From positions 22,841,914 to 22,905,913 of the forward strand of contig OY754967.1 in the NCBI GenBank assembly GCA_963576475.1: a stretch of 64,000 bases of DNA, in the 5' to 3' direction. Position numbers and translations under genes: made by a program. Positions 54,990-64,000 of the stretch are shown here, one piece after another. The notes below the pieces were generated by a model. The model did no database searches, had not been told where the DNA came from, and saw only the letters and a list, made by a program, of their open reading frames with translations. Origin of the DNA: Molanna angustata. Its lineage: Eukaryota; Arthropoda; Insecta; Trichoptera; Molannidae. The stretch's first letter is position 1; the number at the start of each line of letters is the position of its first letter.

Positions 54990-55555
54990 TTAATAGAATG
55001 AAAGTGAACACATTGAGATGGCTTGGCCACATGGGGAGAATGAATGAGTAACGCCTGATGAAGAAAATATACATTGCGGACAGGAATGGAATGAGAGATC
55101 GTGGCCGCCCAAGGAAGTGATGCCACGACCATGTGAACGGTATTTTGAAATACTGAAATCTTAGATGCGTAAACAACAGACGATCATGTATAAGACGATG
55201 TATGAGTGTCGACGAGGAGATGAATGTGTGTCAAGATTATTTATTTTTTTCTATTTTTTTTTATAAAAAATGAATATGTCCTTGTTATTGTTAAACAAGT
55301 ACTTACATAATATACATCTTCCTACGTTCCCTAAAATAAGAAAATAAATGCTTGTGCTATATGTGTACGAAATCGTCCGAGGCAGGATTCGAACTCGCGA
55401 CCACTGGATTACTAACCCAGCGCGCTAACCGCTCTGCCATCGACCCATCTAACCCATCTAATCGTGAAATAAGTGGCGTTCGTTTCTTTCTGCCTACTCC
55501 GTGAGGGACATGGCGTGATGGTATGAACGTATGTACATATGTATGTTTATATAAA
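54990..55555 (+). pseudogene. LINE L1t 3' end split by a SINE
   Basis: Codes in pieces for MKVNTLRWLGHMGRMNE, a stop, then KIYIADRNGMRDRGRPRK, with further stops, to MNVCQD at 55240; the remaining ...WRSFLSAY and CTGCCTACTCCGTGAGGGAC tail resume at about 55472 after a SINE. So the SINE landed inside the terminal codons. Confidence 0.75.
55241..55470 (-). mobile_element. tRNA-derived SINE, family S3
   Basis: Minus-strand head GGTCGATGGCAGAGCGGTTA, GCGCGCTGGGTTAGTAATCC, B box GAGTTCGAATCC (plus strand 55384-55453), then body with TATAGCACAAGCATTTA and AAGGACATATTCATTTTT. A cloverleaf anticodon arm CTGGG-TTAGTAA-TCCAG is readable (AGT, threonine-like), but the acceptor stem does not pair, so it is a SINE head and not a tRNA gene. 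Confidence 0.7.
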
Positions 55556-55892
55556 TATCTAATTATCAATAAATACAACTAGTAGGTAGGTATAGGTGTC
55601 GCCAAATAACTTGATTTTTTAACAGATAAGGGGGGCGATTTGCACGTAAACCAACGAAGCAAAAAGACACAAATTTGCGATCTGCGCAACCGGAAGCTCG
55701 TTTAAGATATTTGGCGATAATTATACCTAGATAAAATGTGTATGGTGTGGGTAAATATTTTCTACCTACACTACACATTACACTATCATTGTGCAGTGTC
55801 TATTTTTATATTACGGTATGTTGTGGGTGGAAATTGCACAGTGAGTTCAGAGCCATATATTTAAGATTAAGCATTAATTGAATACAAAATTA

Positions 55893-56062
55893 TCAAACAC
55901 GAATATATGCTGCGATGCCTCTGAATTGGTGTTTTTTGGCATCAATGAAAAAACCATGAAAAATGTAGACCTGGCTATATAAAATCTCGCGGATCTTCAC
56001 TTGAAACTTAGTTGATCTGTTAAGAGAAATAAATTCTCTTTAACAAATTAATCGACAGTTGG
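55893..56062 (-). mobile_element. HINE 5' end, copy I
   Basis: Minus strand; 5' end at 56062 (CCAACTGTCGATTAATTTG), flank T, with the AAAGAGAATTTATTTCTCTT hairpin just inside and ATATATGCTGCGATGCCTCT on the plus strand. Confidence 0.65.
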
Positions 56063-56339
56063 ATAATTTTGAGCTATTTTTAATATTTTATTTGTTTTTA
56101 ATTATGGTAGATACCCACTTAAATTGTATTAGGCAATTCACCCTGAAAAGAGTGCTTTGTGCCAATTTAATGTTTACTGTTTATAAGGAAAGTTTTTTTG
56201 ATCATATGTTTAAATTATTTAATAATATGAATTTTGAAATGGCAGACAATACACAAGAATTTTGGAGAGACAAAAGATGTTGGATATTATGTAAGTGGAG
56301 ATTGGTGAGTAATTTTGATGAGTAATCTGTATATATGTA

Positions 56340-56745
56340 CTTTTGAAATTGGAATTGTTATTACAGTTAAAAAATACGTGAATTATTGTTTCATCCTCCT
56401 CACCACACTGACAAAGAGGACTACTTAAAACCCTAATTCTATACATATGGGAGGCAATTGAACAGTGGCCAAATCTTATTCTGGAAATACATGATATAAA
56501 CCTTTTTGAAAATTTCCTTTTATGAAACCAAGTTCTTGAAGAGATTTTTTGCTGGATACCTGCATAATATGATCCTAAGTATTTTTTTGTTGTGGACCAA
56601 TTTTCTTCCCACTTGGAAAGACGATTGACGTATATCGTAATTCCATAGAGGAGAAATATCTGAGATTGGGATTATGAAGTCATCCGGAATGGTACCTGAG
56701 ATCGTTGCCAAATAATAAATTATCAAATGTACCATTTATCCTTCC
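56340..56745 (-). pseudogene. LINE C-terminal end with zinc-knuckle
   Basis: Minus strand across frameshifts: LGSYYAGIQQKISSRTWFHK, ISRIRFGHCSIASHMYRIRV, LSSPLCQCGEEDETIIHVFF and NC. The RFGHCS...SPLCxCGEExET..H.FFxC order is the tail of RNase H-bearing LINEs. Dead fragment. Confidence 0.7.
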
Positions 56746-57610
56746 TTAAATTCAAATTATAGTTCAATTAGAAATAAAAATAAATACTGAATATTTCTCT
56801 CCCATTCCTCGCTTAATCAGAACGCATGTCAGCTGGTGAAGATTTTTTAAAATAGTTTATATAAGTGTGATAATAAGCTGATGGGTCTATAGTACATACG
56901 TAAAAAATAAAAATTACTTCCAACTGATAATAATTGTTTTCGACTTAATTATATAGACCGCATACCTAAATGGTTTAAAACTAATAGAATATTATAATTA
57001 ATATATTGAAATAAAAAATAAATTAGGAATATCATTATCACGAATCGATTGACTATTGAAATAAAAAGTCACTTGAATAAATAGGCAGAGAAATATAATA
57101 TTGAAATATTAGCATAGGAAGGTATTTGAAATATCTTCAGTCACCCCTTGACAGTCCGGTCAAAATGTAAATTTTGTGAAAAAAAATTAAAAGGATGTGA
57201 AGCAAACCCATAGAAATCATCTTAAAAGGGATCCTATCAATTTCCCTATAGACATCAACTTACCCTGGAAAGGTTGAGGCAATAAATGATATGGTTCTAC
57301 TCGTATCATGTAAGAAATATCATTGATTTATCAATATGCTATCCTTTGTACTACGGTGACCATATTTCTATACACTTTCATGAACAGATGTTTTAAATAT
57401 TCATTTAATGGAAAACTTCAAGATATGAACCAATCAACGAATACTGGATATAAAATTATTATTTATTAAATTATTATTTATAAAATTATAAAATTGTTAT
57501 TTTCGAAATACCACATTATAAATCGGAAAAATCAAAGTGCATATTAAGTACAAGTATTAGTTAAAGTATCCAGAGCGAGCTGACTACAAAATCTGTTTGA
57601 TGGTGTTTAC
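56746..57610. other. No gene recognised
   Basis: AT-rich, no conserved frame. Confidence 0.55.
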
Positions 57611-58300
57611 ATTCATACATACTTACCATCACGCCATGTCCCTTACGGGGTAAGCAGAGAGAACCGAGCACCTTATTCATCTATTTTTGCACATATTCCT
57701 GGCTTCCTTTACATCCATGCATCGTCTCATACATGCTCGTCGATTGTTCAATCTTCTCATGTTGCCTTCCTTCAAAATATCATTCATACAGTCATGTTAA
57801 ACCTTTTTGGGGTACCCCTGCTATTCACTCTATCTGTATATTTTTTGGTCAGTCGCTCATCGTTCGTTCTTTCAATATGTCCAAACCACCGTAAGGCATT
57901 CACTTTTATTTTACTTAAAATATTCTGCTTTATCTTGCATTCTCTCCTTATTCCCATTTTTTATTCTTTCATTTATCGTTTTATTACATACTTTTCTTAG
58001 TGATCTTATTTCTACAGCATTTATTCTACTTTCACGAGTCTTTTGCCACGTCCATGTTTCACTGGTATTCGTCAAAGTAGGCACTCAATTGCATTATGAA
58101 CGGCAATTTTGGCTTCCTTTGAGATGCTAAGATCGGACATTACTGGTCTGAGTGCTCCGTTTATTCTATTACCTGCCATGACTCTTCTTTCAATATCTTT
58201 TATCAGGTCTTCCAATCCGTTCAAACATACTCCCCAAGTACTTGTTCTAGCCATTCGTTTTCTACTTTTATCGTACATGCAGTTATACTTTCAGTTTTTT
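57611..58300 (-). pseudogene. LINE L1t, longest 3' fragment
   Basis: Minus strand: RKRMARTSTWGVCLNGLEDL, IKDIERRVMAGNRINGALRP (58072-58278), then across several stops RSLRKVCNKTINERIKN, RWFGHIERTNDERLTKK, ACMRRCMDVKEARNMC. The tail has CTGCTTACCCCGTAAGGGAC and (TATG)n. It extends about 400 bp further upstream than its sister copies. Confidence 0.8.
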
Positions 58301-59362
58301 AGAATACCAATAACTTGGCATTCTAAGCTTTGAATAACTTGGCACCACAATATGTACATTAGAAAGCTGTGTCAGAGAAAATAGCTCTCATGGAGGCAGT
58401 TCATAATCAGGTTGTCTAGATCACAGAGTAACAGCTCCCCAAAGAATTGATCGATGCTTTGGTGTAATTGGTCCTACATAGTTGAATAGATTGGCACCAG
58501 ATGTCCGCAATGCTTGAAGCGAGAGCACTTTCTCTAAAAATCTGAAAACAACTTTGTTTCGTAGGACAATATAAGATCAAAATATCAGCGCCCTTGCAAT
58601 GATCGTGAACCATTAAACGGTGCTATAATAACTATTATATATAAATTGTTACTATAACTACTAATATAAAACATTTTTTTTAATTCCACATTATATTTGC
58701 ACTTTTTTCGTTAAAAAGTTTTCGGACGTTAACCGTCCATAAGTACAATTTTTGACATTTCATTTGTCAAAACGATAAAAAAAATATCGAGAAAAAACAC
58801 TAAAAAGCTTTTTTTTGTCTATTTAACTCACTAGTCATAAAGCAAACGATTTGCAGAATATTTTACGTATATTTATCTAGTTTATGATTGATGCATGAAT
58901 AAGATATTCCCACATACATACGTACCTACATAGTAGGTACATATTATTTATTTATTTATAGAAATATATAGGACAATATACACATTTTTTTTATCAGAGA
59001 AACAACTTGTGATATTTTCAGTTCGGATTTGTATATTTTCGATTGTAAAATGTTTATTTTTTGTATATCTTTTTTGTTTATTTCTAACGAGGTCTAGGTA
59101 CTTTATTTACATGCAGATTTACATGACACGGCTTCTACTGCTATTTTTTGTATTCAAAATACTTTTTTATTTAATGTTTTGTTTTATTTTGAGTATATTT
59201 TTTTATGTTTGCTTATGTCTTTTATTTTTTTATGGGAACATATTGTTTTTTCTTTTTGCAAGTTTAGGTATACCTAATTGTTTTTTTTTCTTATTCTATA
59301 TAGTCAATATGTGTTTTTGTGTATGTATGTAAAAGGAAATTTATGCTGTTTATAAATAAATA
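58301..59362. other. No gene recognised; AT-rich and T-rich
   Basis: 58400-58610 is more GC-balanced and its minus strand has a 65-residue frame, but I cannot name it. 59000-59330 is very T-rich; the 107-residue hydrophobic frame 59009-59332 is an effect of poly-T. Confidence 0.5.
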
Positions 59363-59695
59363 ACATACATACATACATACATACCATCACGCCATGTCCC
59401 TTGCGGGGTAGGCAGAGAACCGAACGCCACATCTTTCTATCCTGGCACGCATCCCTCGCCTCATCCACATTCATGCATCGTCTCATACATGTACGTCTAT
59501 TGCTCACACTTCTAACATTTCCGTCTTTCAAAATTTCGTTCACATGGTCGTGCCATCCCTTTCTTGGGCGTCCCCGACCTCTCATTCCATTCCTTTCCGC
59601 TCTGTATATTTTCTTCGTCAGGCGCTCCTCATTAATTCTCCCCATATTTCCAAACCATCTCAATGTGTTCACTTTCATTCTAGTAATGACAATTA
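59363..59695 (-). pseudogene. LINE L1t 3' end, best kept frame
   Basis: Uninterrupted minus-strand frame: MKVNTLRWFGNMGRINEERL, TKKIYRAERNGMRGRGRPRK, GWHDHVNEILKDGNVRSVSN, RRTCMRRCMNVDEARDACQD, RKMWRSVLCLPRKGHGVMV, then (TATG)n. It lacks everything before the last ~130 residues of ORF2. The intact frame suggests this is one of the younger copies. Confidence 0.85.
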
Positions 59696-60194
59696 ATAAG
59701 TACATAAGTGGGTATTAATAAATACCATATCGAAAAGGCTCGCAAATTGTAACGATAGATACGAAGATCTCCTACACGTCGTAATGGAGAGAATAAAATC
59801 ATGAAAATAAAGTTTTCTTTTAAGTTATTATCAAACGAAACTGAAATTTTACATAAATAATACAGATAATTATCGTTTTAGATATGCCAAGAGAGTCAGA
59901 TATCAAATATGTTAATAATATAATATAATATTATCAGTTGAAATATTGGTGTCCCTCGCGATGTTAGAAATGAGATGAAGGACGTGTATGGAACCCTTGT
60001 CAGAGTGAGGTTGGAAGTACCTAGTATGTGTTTGCGTGTGGTAGTGTCTGTGTGTGGTAGTGTGTGTATGTGTGTGGTATGAGAAAGCCAACAAAGGGAT
60101 GATTGAACGACACGGATGGGAATATAAACCGCGTTTTGGAGATTTAAACGTTGAATACGAGTATAGGTCGTGTCGTAAATACAAAAACATGTAG
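59696..60194. other. No gene recognised; GTGTGTGGTA repeat
   Basis: A short GTGTGTGGTAGTGT repeat occupies 60030-60082. The opposite-strand frame 59896-60303 has no recognised domain. Confidence 0.45.
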
Positions 60195-60557
60195 TTTGGT
60201 CCCTCGAAACCACCCAGTACCACCACTCGGACCAATGATACCTATCAAGTAGCACAGCGTAGAGATAAACAAGTAAGAGAATGCGGATGCCAGTTTTATA
60301 CAACGTGTTTGCAAATGTATGGTTGCAAAGGTCACTGCAAGTGTGACATGAACAACGTCGAAAGTCAACTTATTTTATTGGTTGACTTAAAACAGAATAT
60401 ATCCCTGTACCATAAATTGGTTTGTGCACAGATTAAGTCACCAGCATTCTTACACTTAGCGAGCTATTCGTATCAAGAGAAACGACAGAATCATGATTTT
60501 GAATTAAAATTTTATAGCGGTATCATATTTTATCTTTTTTCTATGGTTTACAAGTAG
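60195..60557 (+). CDS. Unrecognised 120-codon frame with cysteine cluster
   Basis: Open from after TAG 60192 to TAG 60555, without ATG near its start: FGPSKPPSTTTRTNDTYQVA, QRRDKQVRECGCQFYTTCLQ, MYGCKGHCKCDMNNVES and on. The pattern CGCx5Cx5Cx3CxC suggests a metal-binding or disulfide knot. I do not recognise the family. The DNA is in no repeat family found here, and GT-rich sequence lies upstream (60020-60080). It could be an exon, a retroelement remnant or chance. Confidence 0.3.
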   Translation, partial: FGPSKPPSTTTRTNDTYQVAQRRDKQVRECGCQFYTTCLQMYGCKGHCKCDMNNVESQLILLVDLKQNISLYHKLVCAQIKSPAFLHLASYSYQEKRQNHDFELKFYSGIIFYLFSMVYK

Positions 60558-60914
60558 GTACTCGACCATATAATATGACGTGGATATTCGTGTTATGTAC
60601 ACTTTAAAGGCAAAATCAAACACCATTTTTCGTCGTTTGAGTTAAATTGTTATTTTGGGACAATATATGCTGTAATAGTGCTATACCTATGTGGGTACAT
60701 TAAATTTGTAGTCAAATAATTTTTCATAAGCTTACACATGCGTTTGGATAATATATTTTAAAAAGAGTTTAACAAAATGTATACAATGAGGTAAGTATAA
60801 ATAATTCTTCAATAGTTGAATCTGCCCTATTAAAGTTGTTTAAACCTATCTGTTTGTATGTATGGCGTACGACATACGCTCTGCAGATTATCTTTTTATG
60901 TCCTCTCTTACTTA
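60558..60914. other. No gene; R2 stub
   Basis: ATGGCGTACGACATACGCTC and TTTTTATGTCCTCTC at 60862-60907 resemble inner R2 wording. Nothing coding. Confidence 0.4.
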
Positions 60915-61705
60915 TGTGAGTTTTGTGTGTCTGTGTGTGTGTCTGTTCGTCCCCCCTTATAACTTTTGATCCGCTCAATTAACAGAGCCCAAAAATTCAT
61001 AATATATAAACAGTTATAGGTCTACAAAACTTTTATACTCAGAATTTTGAATTTTTGTTTCAGTCAGGGCTTATCAACTTTTGAAATTTTGGTTTATTTT
61101 TCCATATATCTCAGAAACCATAAAAGCTAGAATGCTGAAAATTGGTATAAACATAGACAAATATAAAATATAAAATTAATTTATTTGAAAAAATTCCAGG
61201 GTTTCTCAAACATTTTTTATTAAGAAAAATTTTTTTTTTATGATAAATTTATGAGTTTAACTGCCTATATTTCGAATTTTTTTAAAAATATCGAAAAAAG
61301 CCGAAACACCCCAACTAGATAATTTAATTTTCTAAAAAAAATAAAAACATTATATTAGCACATCTCAATTTTTATAAAAATTGAATTTAGTGACGACATT
61401 GCTTCATACAATTTGTTTGGCAGTAGCCTGCACACAATATCTAAGAAGACTTAATAGTTTGATACTAATCTCCAAACATACATACATACTATCATGCTGT
61501 TTTCATATTCTGGGTAGGATCAAAGGACTGACCTCCATACTATCTTATCATGACATACATACCTAGGTATATGTGTTGTATAGAAAACCAAATATCTTAA
61601 AATATTAAATAATTTGTATTTATGGGTTTATAGTTTGGTACTTATTCTTCAACTATACGTACTATCGCTATCGACAGTTGGATCTCATGTGTTACATGCA
61701 ACTAG
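60915..61705 (+). mobile_element. HINE copy J, near-complete 3' body
   Basis: Plus strand: GT/GTCT repeat, CTTTTGATCCGCTCAATTAA, GGCTTATCAACTTTTG, AACTGCCTATATTTCG, TTAGTGACGACATTGCTTCA, captured LINE tail (61480-61560), then TCGCTATCGACAGTTGG, ATCTCATGTGTTACATGCAA and CTAG (61702-61705), followed by T. It has the best 3' terminus; the 5' end is replaced. Confidence 0.75.
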
Positions 61706-61756
61706 TTAATAATAATATATGGACAGATTGATAACTTCTTGAATGAAATTAAATAT

Positions 61757-62085
61757 ATCATTTAATGATTCGGCGGATATTTTGTGGTAGTTAATATAAA
61801 CCATTTTTGAATAATTCCGGTATAAAACTTATAAATAACCATACCTTTCATAACACCTCTCCAATACTTAATATATTTCCCATCAAAAACAAAAACACTT
61901 CACAATTCTCCCCTCCCCCCACTAACCCAACCAACCCTCAACCGCCACCCCCCTCGCTTCACAGACAGATACACACAAATTCAACATGTTAGTCTCGACA
62001 CGCCGGTCGATGGAAGGACAGCGCTTCCGAAACATGTCGCGAAGTGACTCAAAAAACAAGTGGTTTATAGCTAATTAATAATTCA
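61757..62085 (+). pseudogene. Penelope-like C-terminal fragment, copy 2
   Basis: From 61807 it nearly repeats 24170-24430: SGIKLINNHTFHNTSPILNI, FPIKNKNTSQFSPPP, then the terminal repeat CGACACGCCGGTCGATGGAA and CGCTTCCGAAACATGTCGCG. 61757-61806 is the 3' flank of the same element in reverse, again an inverted junction. Truncated upstream. Confidence 0.65.
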
Positions 62086-62152
62086 AAAATGGTTGAAATT
62101 AAATATCTTTAAATTAGTTTATACAGTGAATGTGTTAACTTATTAAAACTTA

Positions 62153-62490
62153 TACATACATACCATCACGCCATGTCCTTCACGGGGTAGGCAGACAGAA
62201 CCGAACGTCACTTACTTCTATCTTTACATACATTCATCACCTCGTCAACATTCATTTTTATTTTATTTTATTTATTTTACATCGTCTTATACATGTTCGT
62301 CTGTTGTTCACGCTTCTAACATTTCCGTCTTTCAAAATACCGTTCACATGGACATGCCATCCCTTCCTTGGGCGGCCCCGACCTCTCATTCCATTCATGT
62401 CAGCAATGTATATTTCTTTCGTCTGGCGTTCCTCATTCATTCTCCCCCATGTGGCCAAACCATCTCAATGTGTTCACTTTCATTCTATTA
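62153..62490 (-). pseudogene. LINE L1t 3' end with inserted tail
   Basis: Minus strand: MATWGRMNEERQTKEIYIAD, MNGMRGRGRPRKGWHVHVNG, ILKDGNVRSVNNRRTCIRRC. A TTTTA-rich stretch (62247-62280) interrupts it, probably a short LINE tail insertion. The family tail is GTCCTTCACGGGGTAGGCAG on the plus strand. Confidence 0.75.
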
Positions 62491-62508
62491 ATAATATATT
62501 TTTAACAA

Positions 62509-62668
62509 AATTTTTTTACTTTGTTTACACCACGTGAGAATTGAATTAGCGACCGGTTTCGGAACTAACCGTTCCCTCCTCAGGCAGAATTTAGAGGAGG
62601 GAACGGTTAGTTCCGAAACCGGTCGCTAATTCAATTCTCACGTGGTGTAAACAAAGTTAAAAAATTTA
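62509..62668. repeat. Inverted pair of Penelope terminal repeats
   Basis: Arms 62509-62581 and 62594-62668 are reverse complements with few differences and a 12-bp loop. Each arm is the hammerhead-bearing terminal sequence also present at 44.7-44.8 kb. The element body is absent between or beside them. Confidence 0.8.
62538..62595 (-). ncRNA. Hammerhead ribozyme, copy 2
   Basis: Same core as at 44758-44815: CTGAGGA, GGAAC-GGTTA-GTTCC, GAAA, A-CCGG-U, C; predicted cut between 62551 and 62550 on the minus strand. The plus-strand twin (62594 onward) reads TAGAGGAGGG where CTGAGGAGGG is needed, so only the minus-strand copy keeps the full core. Confidence 0.65.
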
Positions 62669-63904
62669 ATTAATTTTTGTTAAAATGTACCACAAAGTTA
62701 AAAATACGATATTTGATAATAATAATATATTTCTTTATCCTACATTCTTTCGAAGTTTTATTAGTATTATTATTATTATTATTATCATCTGTATATGTAG
62801 ATTAGATGTAGTTTTGACTAGTTCGAATCTGCATACTGGGAAATCAAATCTGCAACAACACACCGTATATGCTACACACTTTTTAAAATGAGTATTTTGC
62901 TTTTTATCCGACTTCAAATAAAACATTTCATCAAATGGATTCCCAATACGGAAAAGTGATGAGAATTATTACTATTATTAGACATTTAATAAAACGTAAA
63001 TGTATAAACAGTAAAGAAAACAGACAAAAAAAGATAATTCATTACCTTGGTAACTTCCGCTATCTGTTCTTTAAAACTCCATTTCATTACTACGGTGTAG
63101 GATTCAATTGAAATAAAGACAATCATTATAGAAGAAAGAGATTATTTAGAAAAATTTTATTAAAATTTTGCTTTATTTCTTCCAAGTAAGATAACAAGAT
63201 AGGTTTGTTAGTAATAAACAAAGACCTTATATACTAAATAAAGCTATCAATTAACTTATATATTATGCATAAAATAATAATATTTTATGTTAATAAACCG
63301 ACTTTAAAATGAATATATTTCAAGATAAAAAAAATGTGGTGTTCGGTTCTCTCTTCCTACCCCATGTGGGACATGGCGTAATGGTATATATGTGTATGTA
63401 TGTACGTATGTAGACATATTATCTTTTATACAATTCGCATCTACAATAATACGTAAATCCTTCTAAAATTTATGAGTTTCATGATTTGTCATGATTCCCG
63501 TATCATTTTTCTTTGCTTAGTTCAGACGGAATCACCCCAGAAACCTTTATAATAAAAAAGGAACCATCAAACTCAGACAATGTGGTAAAGAATTATCGGA
63601 GATTTTATTTTTTTTATAGTTTTTGATGATTTCTTCATGGACCCCATCATCAGATCTTTACCAATTCGAAATGGGACCAATCAAAAGATACCTCCTTTCC
63701 TTTGAAAAAAGAATAATTGATATTGGTCAATGTGGTAAAAATTTATCACCGAACATACATAAAAAATTCACGTCGAATTGATAACCTACTCCGTTATTGG
63801 AAATTGGTTAAAAATAAAAAGAACTTGGTAATAATTCTATGGGGAATTTGATTATTGACACATTTCGTACTACATGTATATAAAATATCGTAAAATTTCA
63901 AATT
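62669..63904. repeat. Decayed interspersed repeats, no gene
   Basis: A (TTA)n run at 62764-62786. TTTTATCCGACTTCAAATAAA (shortened: ATCCGACTTCAAATAAAAC) at about 62909 and GTCGAATTGATAACCTACTC near 63773 resemble the two ends of a repeat common in moth and butterfly DNA. A LINE L1t tail is at 63342-63412. GACAATGTGGTAAAGAATTA and GTCAATGTGGTAAAAATTTA form a loose duplication (63576, 63726). Confidence 0.45.
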
Positions 63905-64000
63905 GTATCAAAAATGTTCTACTCCGAATTCTGAGTAAATCCATGTATGGGAACATATATGCTGCGAGGCCTCTAGTTGGTGTTATTAGCATGCAAAAAG
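63905..64000 (-). mobile_element. HINE copy K, cut by the window end
   Basis: TGTTCTACTCCGAATTCTGA, GGAACATATATGCTGCGAGG and CTAGTTGGTGTTATTAGCAT match copy C positions 19503-19580. The 5' end should lie about 110 bp past the window. Confidence 0.65.

Noticed and set aside
55384..55453. tRNA-Thr gene
   Set aside because: Anticodon arm and B box are readable but the acceptor stem does not pair, and the same head and body recur as a SINE.
59009..59332. Hydrophobic membrane protein of 107 residues
   Set aside because: Produced by T-rich sequence; residues are nearly all F, L, I, C and Y with no plausible topology signal or homology.
61990..62050. Third hammerhead ribozyme in the second Penelope family
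   Set aside because: GAAA, stem II and a CATG stem III fit, but the CUGANGA box is absent in all three copies seen.
62594..62640. Plus-strand hammerhead copy
   Set aside because: Reads TAGAGGAG instead of CTGAGGAG, so the catalytic box is incomplete.

Overview
The window is eukaryotic, AT-rich and almost wholly made of transposable elements. It looks like insect DNA, most likely a moth or butterfly. The evidence is indirect: scattered GTAGGTAC/GTACCTAC words, Jockey/RTE-type LINE ends, Penelope-like elements, tRNA-derived SINEs, and low-copy remnants near 62.9 kb and 63.5-63.8 kb that resemble interspersed repeats I associate with Lepidoptera. I see no complete host gene. Two short open segments (19037-19123 and 40286-40435) could be host exons but are weakly supported.

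Layout. 1-3373: the 3' two thirds of a Ty1/copia element (protease, integrase, RT, RNase H, 3' LTR) with one in-frame stop. 3.4-8.6 kb: foldback elements, SINEs, a LINE RT end and an 18-bp minisatellite. 10.4-11.1 kb: a 54-bp tandem array. 12.3-13.1 kb: a Tc1-like element with about 200-bp inverted repeats and a transposase stub. 14.2-22.4 kb: LINE ends, an unclassified ~1-kb repeat (called R2 here) and a dense cluster of one non-autonomous element family that I interpret as Helentron-type (HINE). 23.9-24.5 kb: Penelope-like element. 25-31.4 kb: palindromic MITEs, LINE pieces and tandem repeats. 31433-35244: a Ty3/gypsy element with two seemingly identical LTRs and 5-bp target duplications that lacks its reverse transcriptase. 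35.7-40 kb: MITEs, SINEs and LINE ends. 40.9-43 kb: two HINEs. 44.1-46.1 kb: LINE end, then a Penelope-like element carrying a hammerhead ribozyme. 47-56.8 kb: HINE, MITEs, LINEs, SINEs and Penelope pieces. 57.6-64 kb: three LINE ends, an unrecognised cysteine-rich reading frame, HINEs, and an inverted Penelope terminal repeat with a second hammerhead.

How the parts relate. The elements depend on one another. SINE family S1 shares its 3' end with the Jockey-like LINE at 48.2 kb. The HINE family carries the last codons and tail of the LINE found at 14, 55, 57, 59 and 62 kb. The gypsy element cannot make its own reverse transcriptase, yet looks young. Insertions are nested in several places (SINE in LINE at 55.2 kb, LINE in MITE at 37 kb, MITE in R2 at 21.9 kb).

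Limits: all family names come from motif reading by eye. No search, alignment or folding program was run, and the ends of degenerate copies are approximate.
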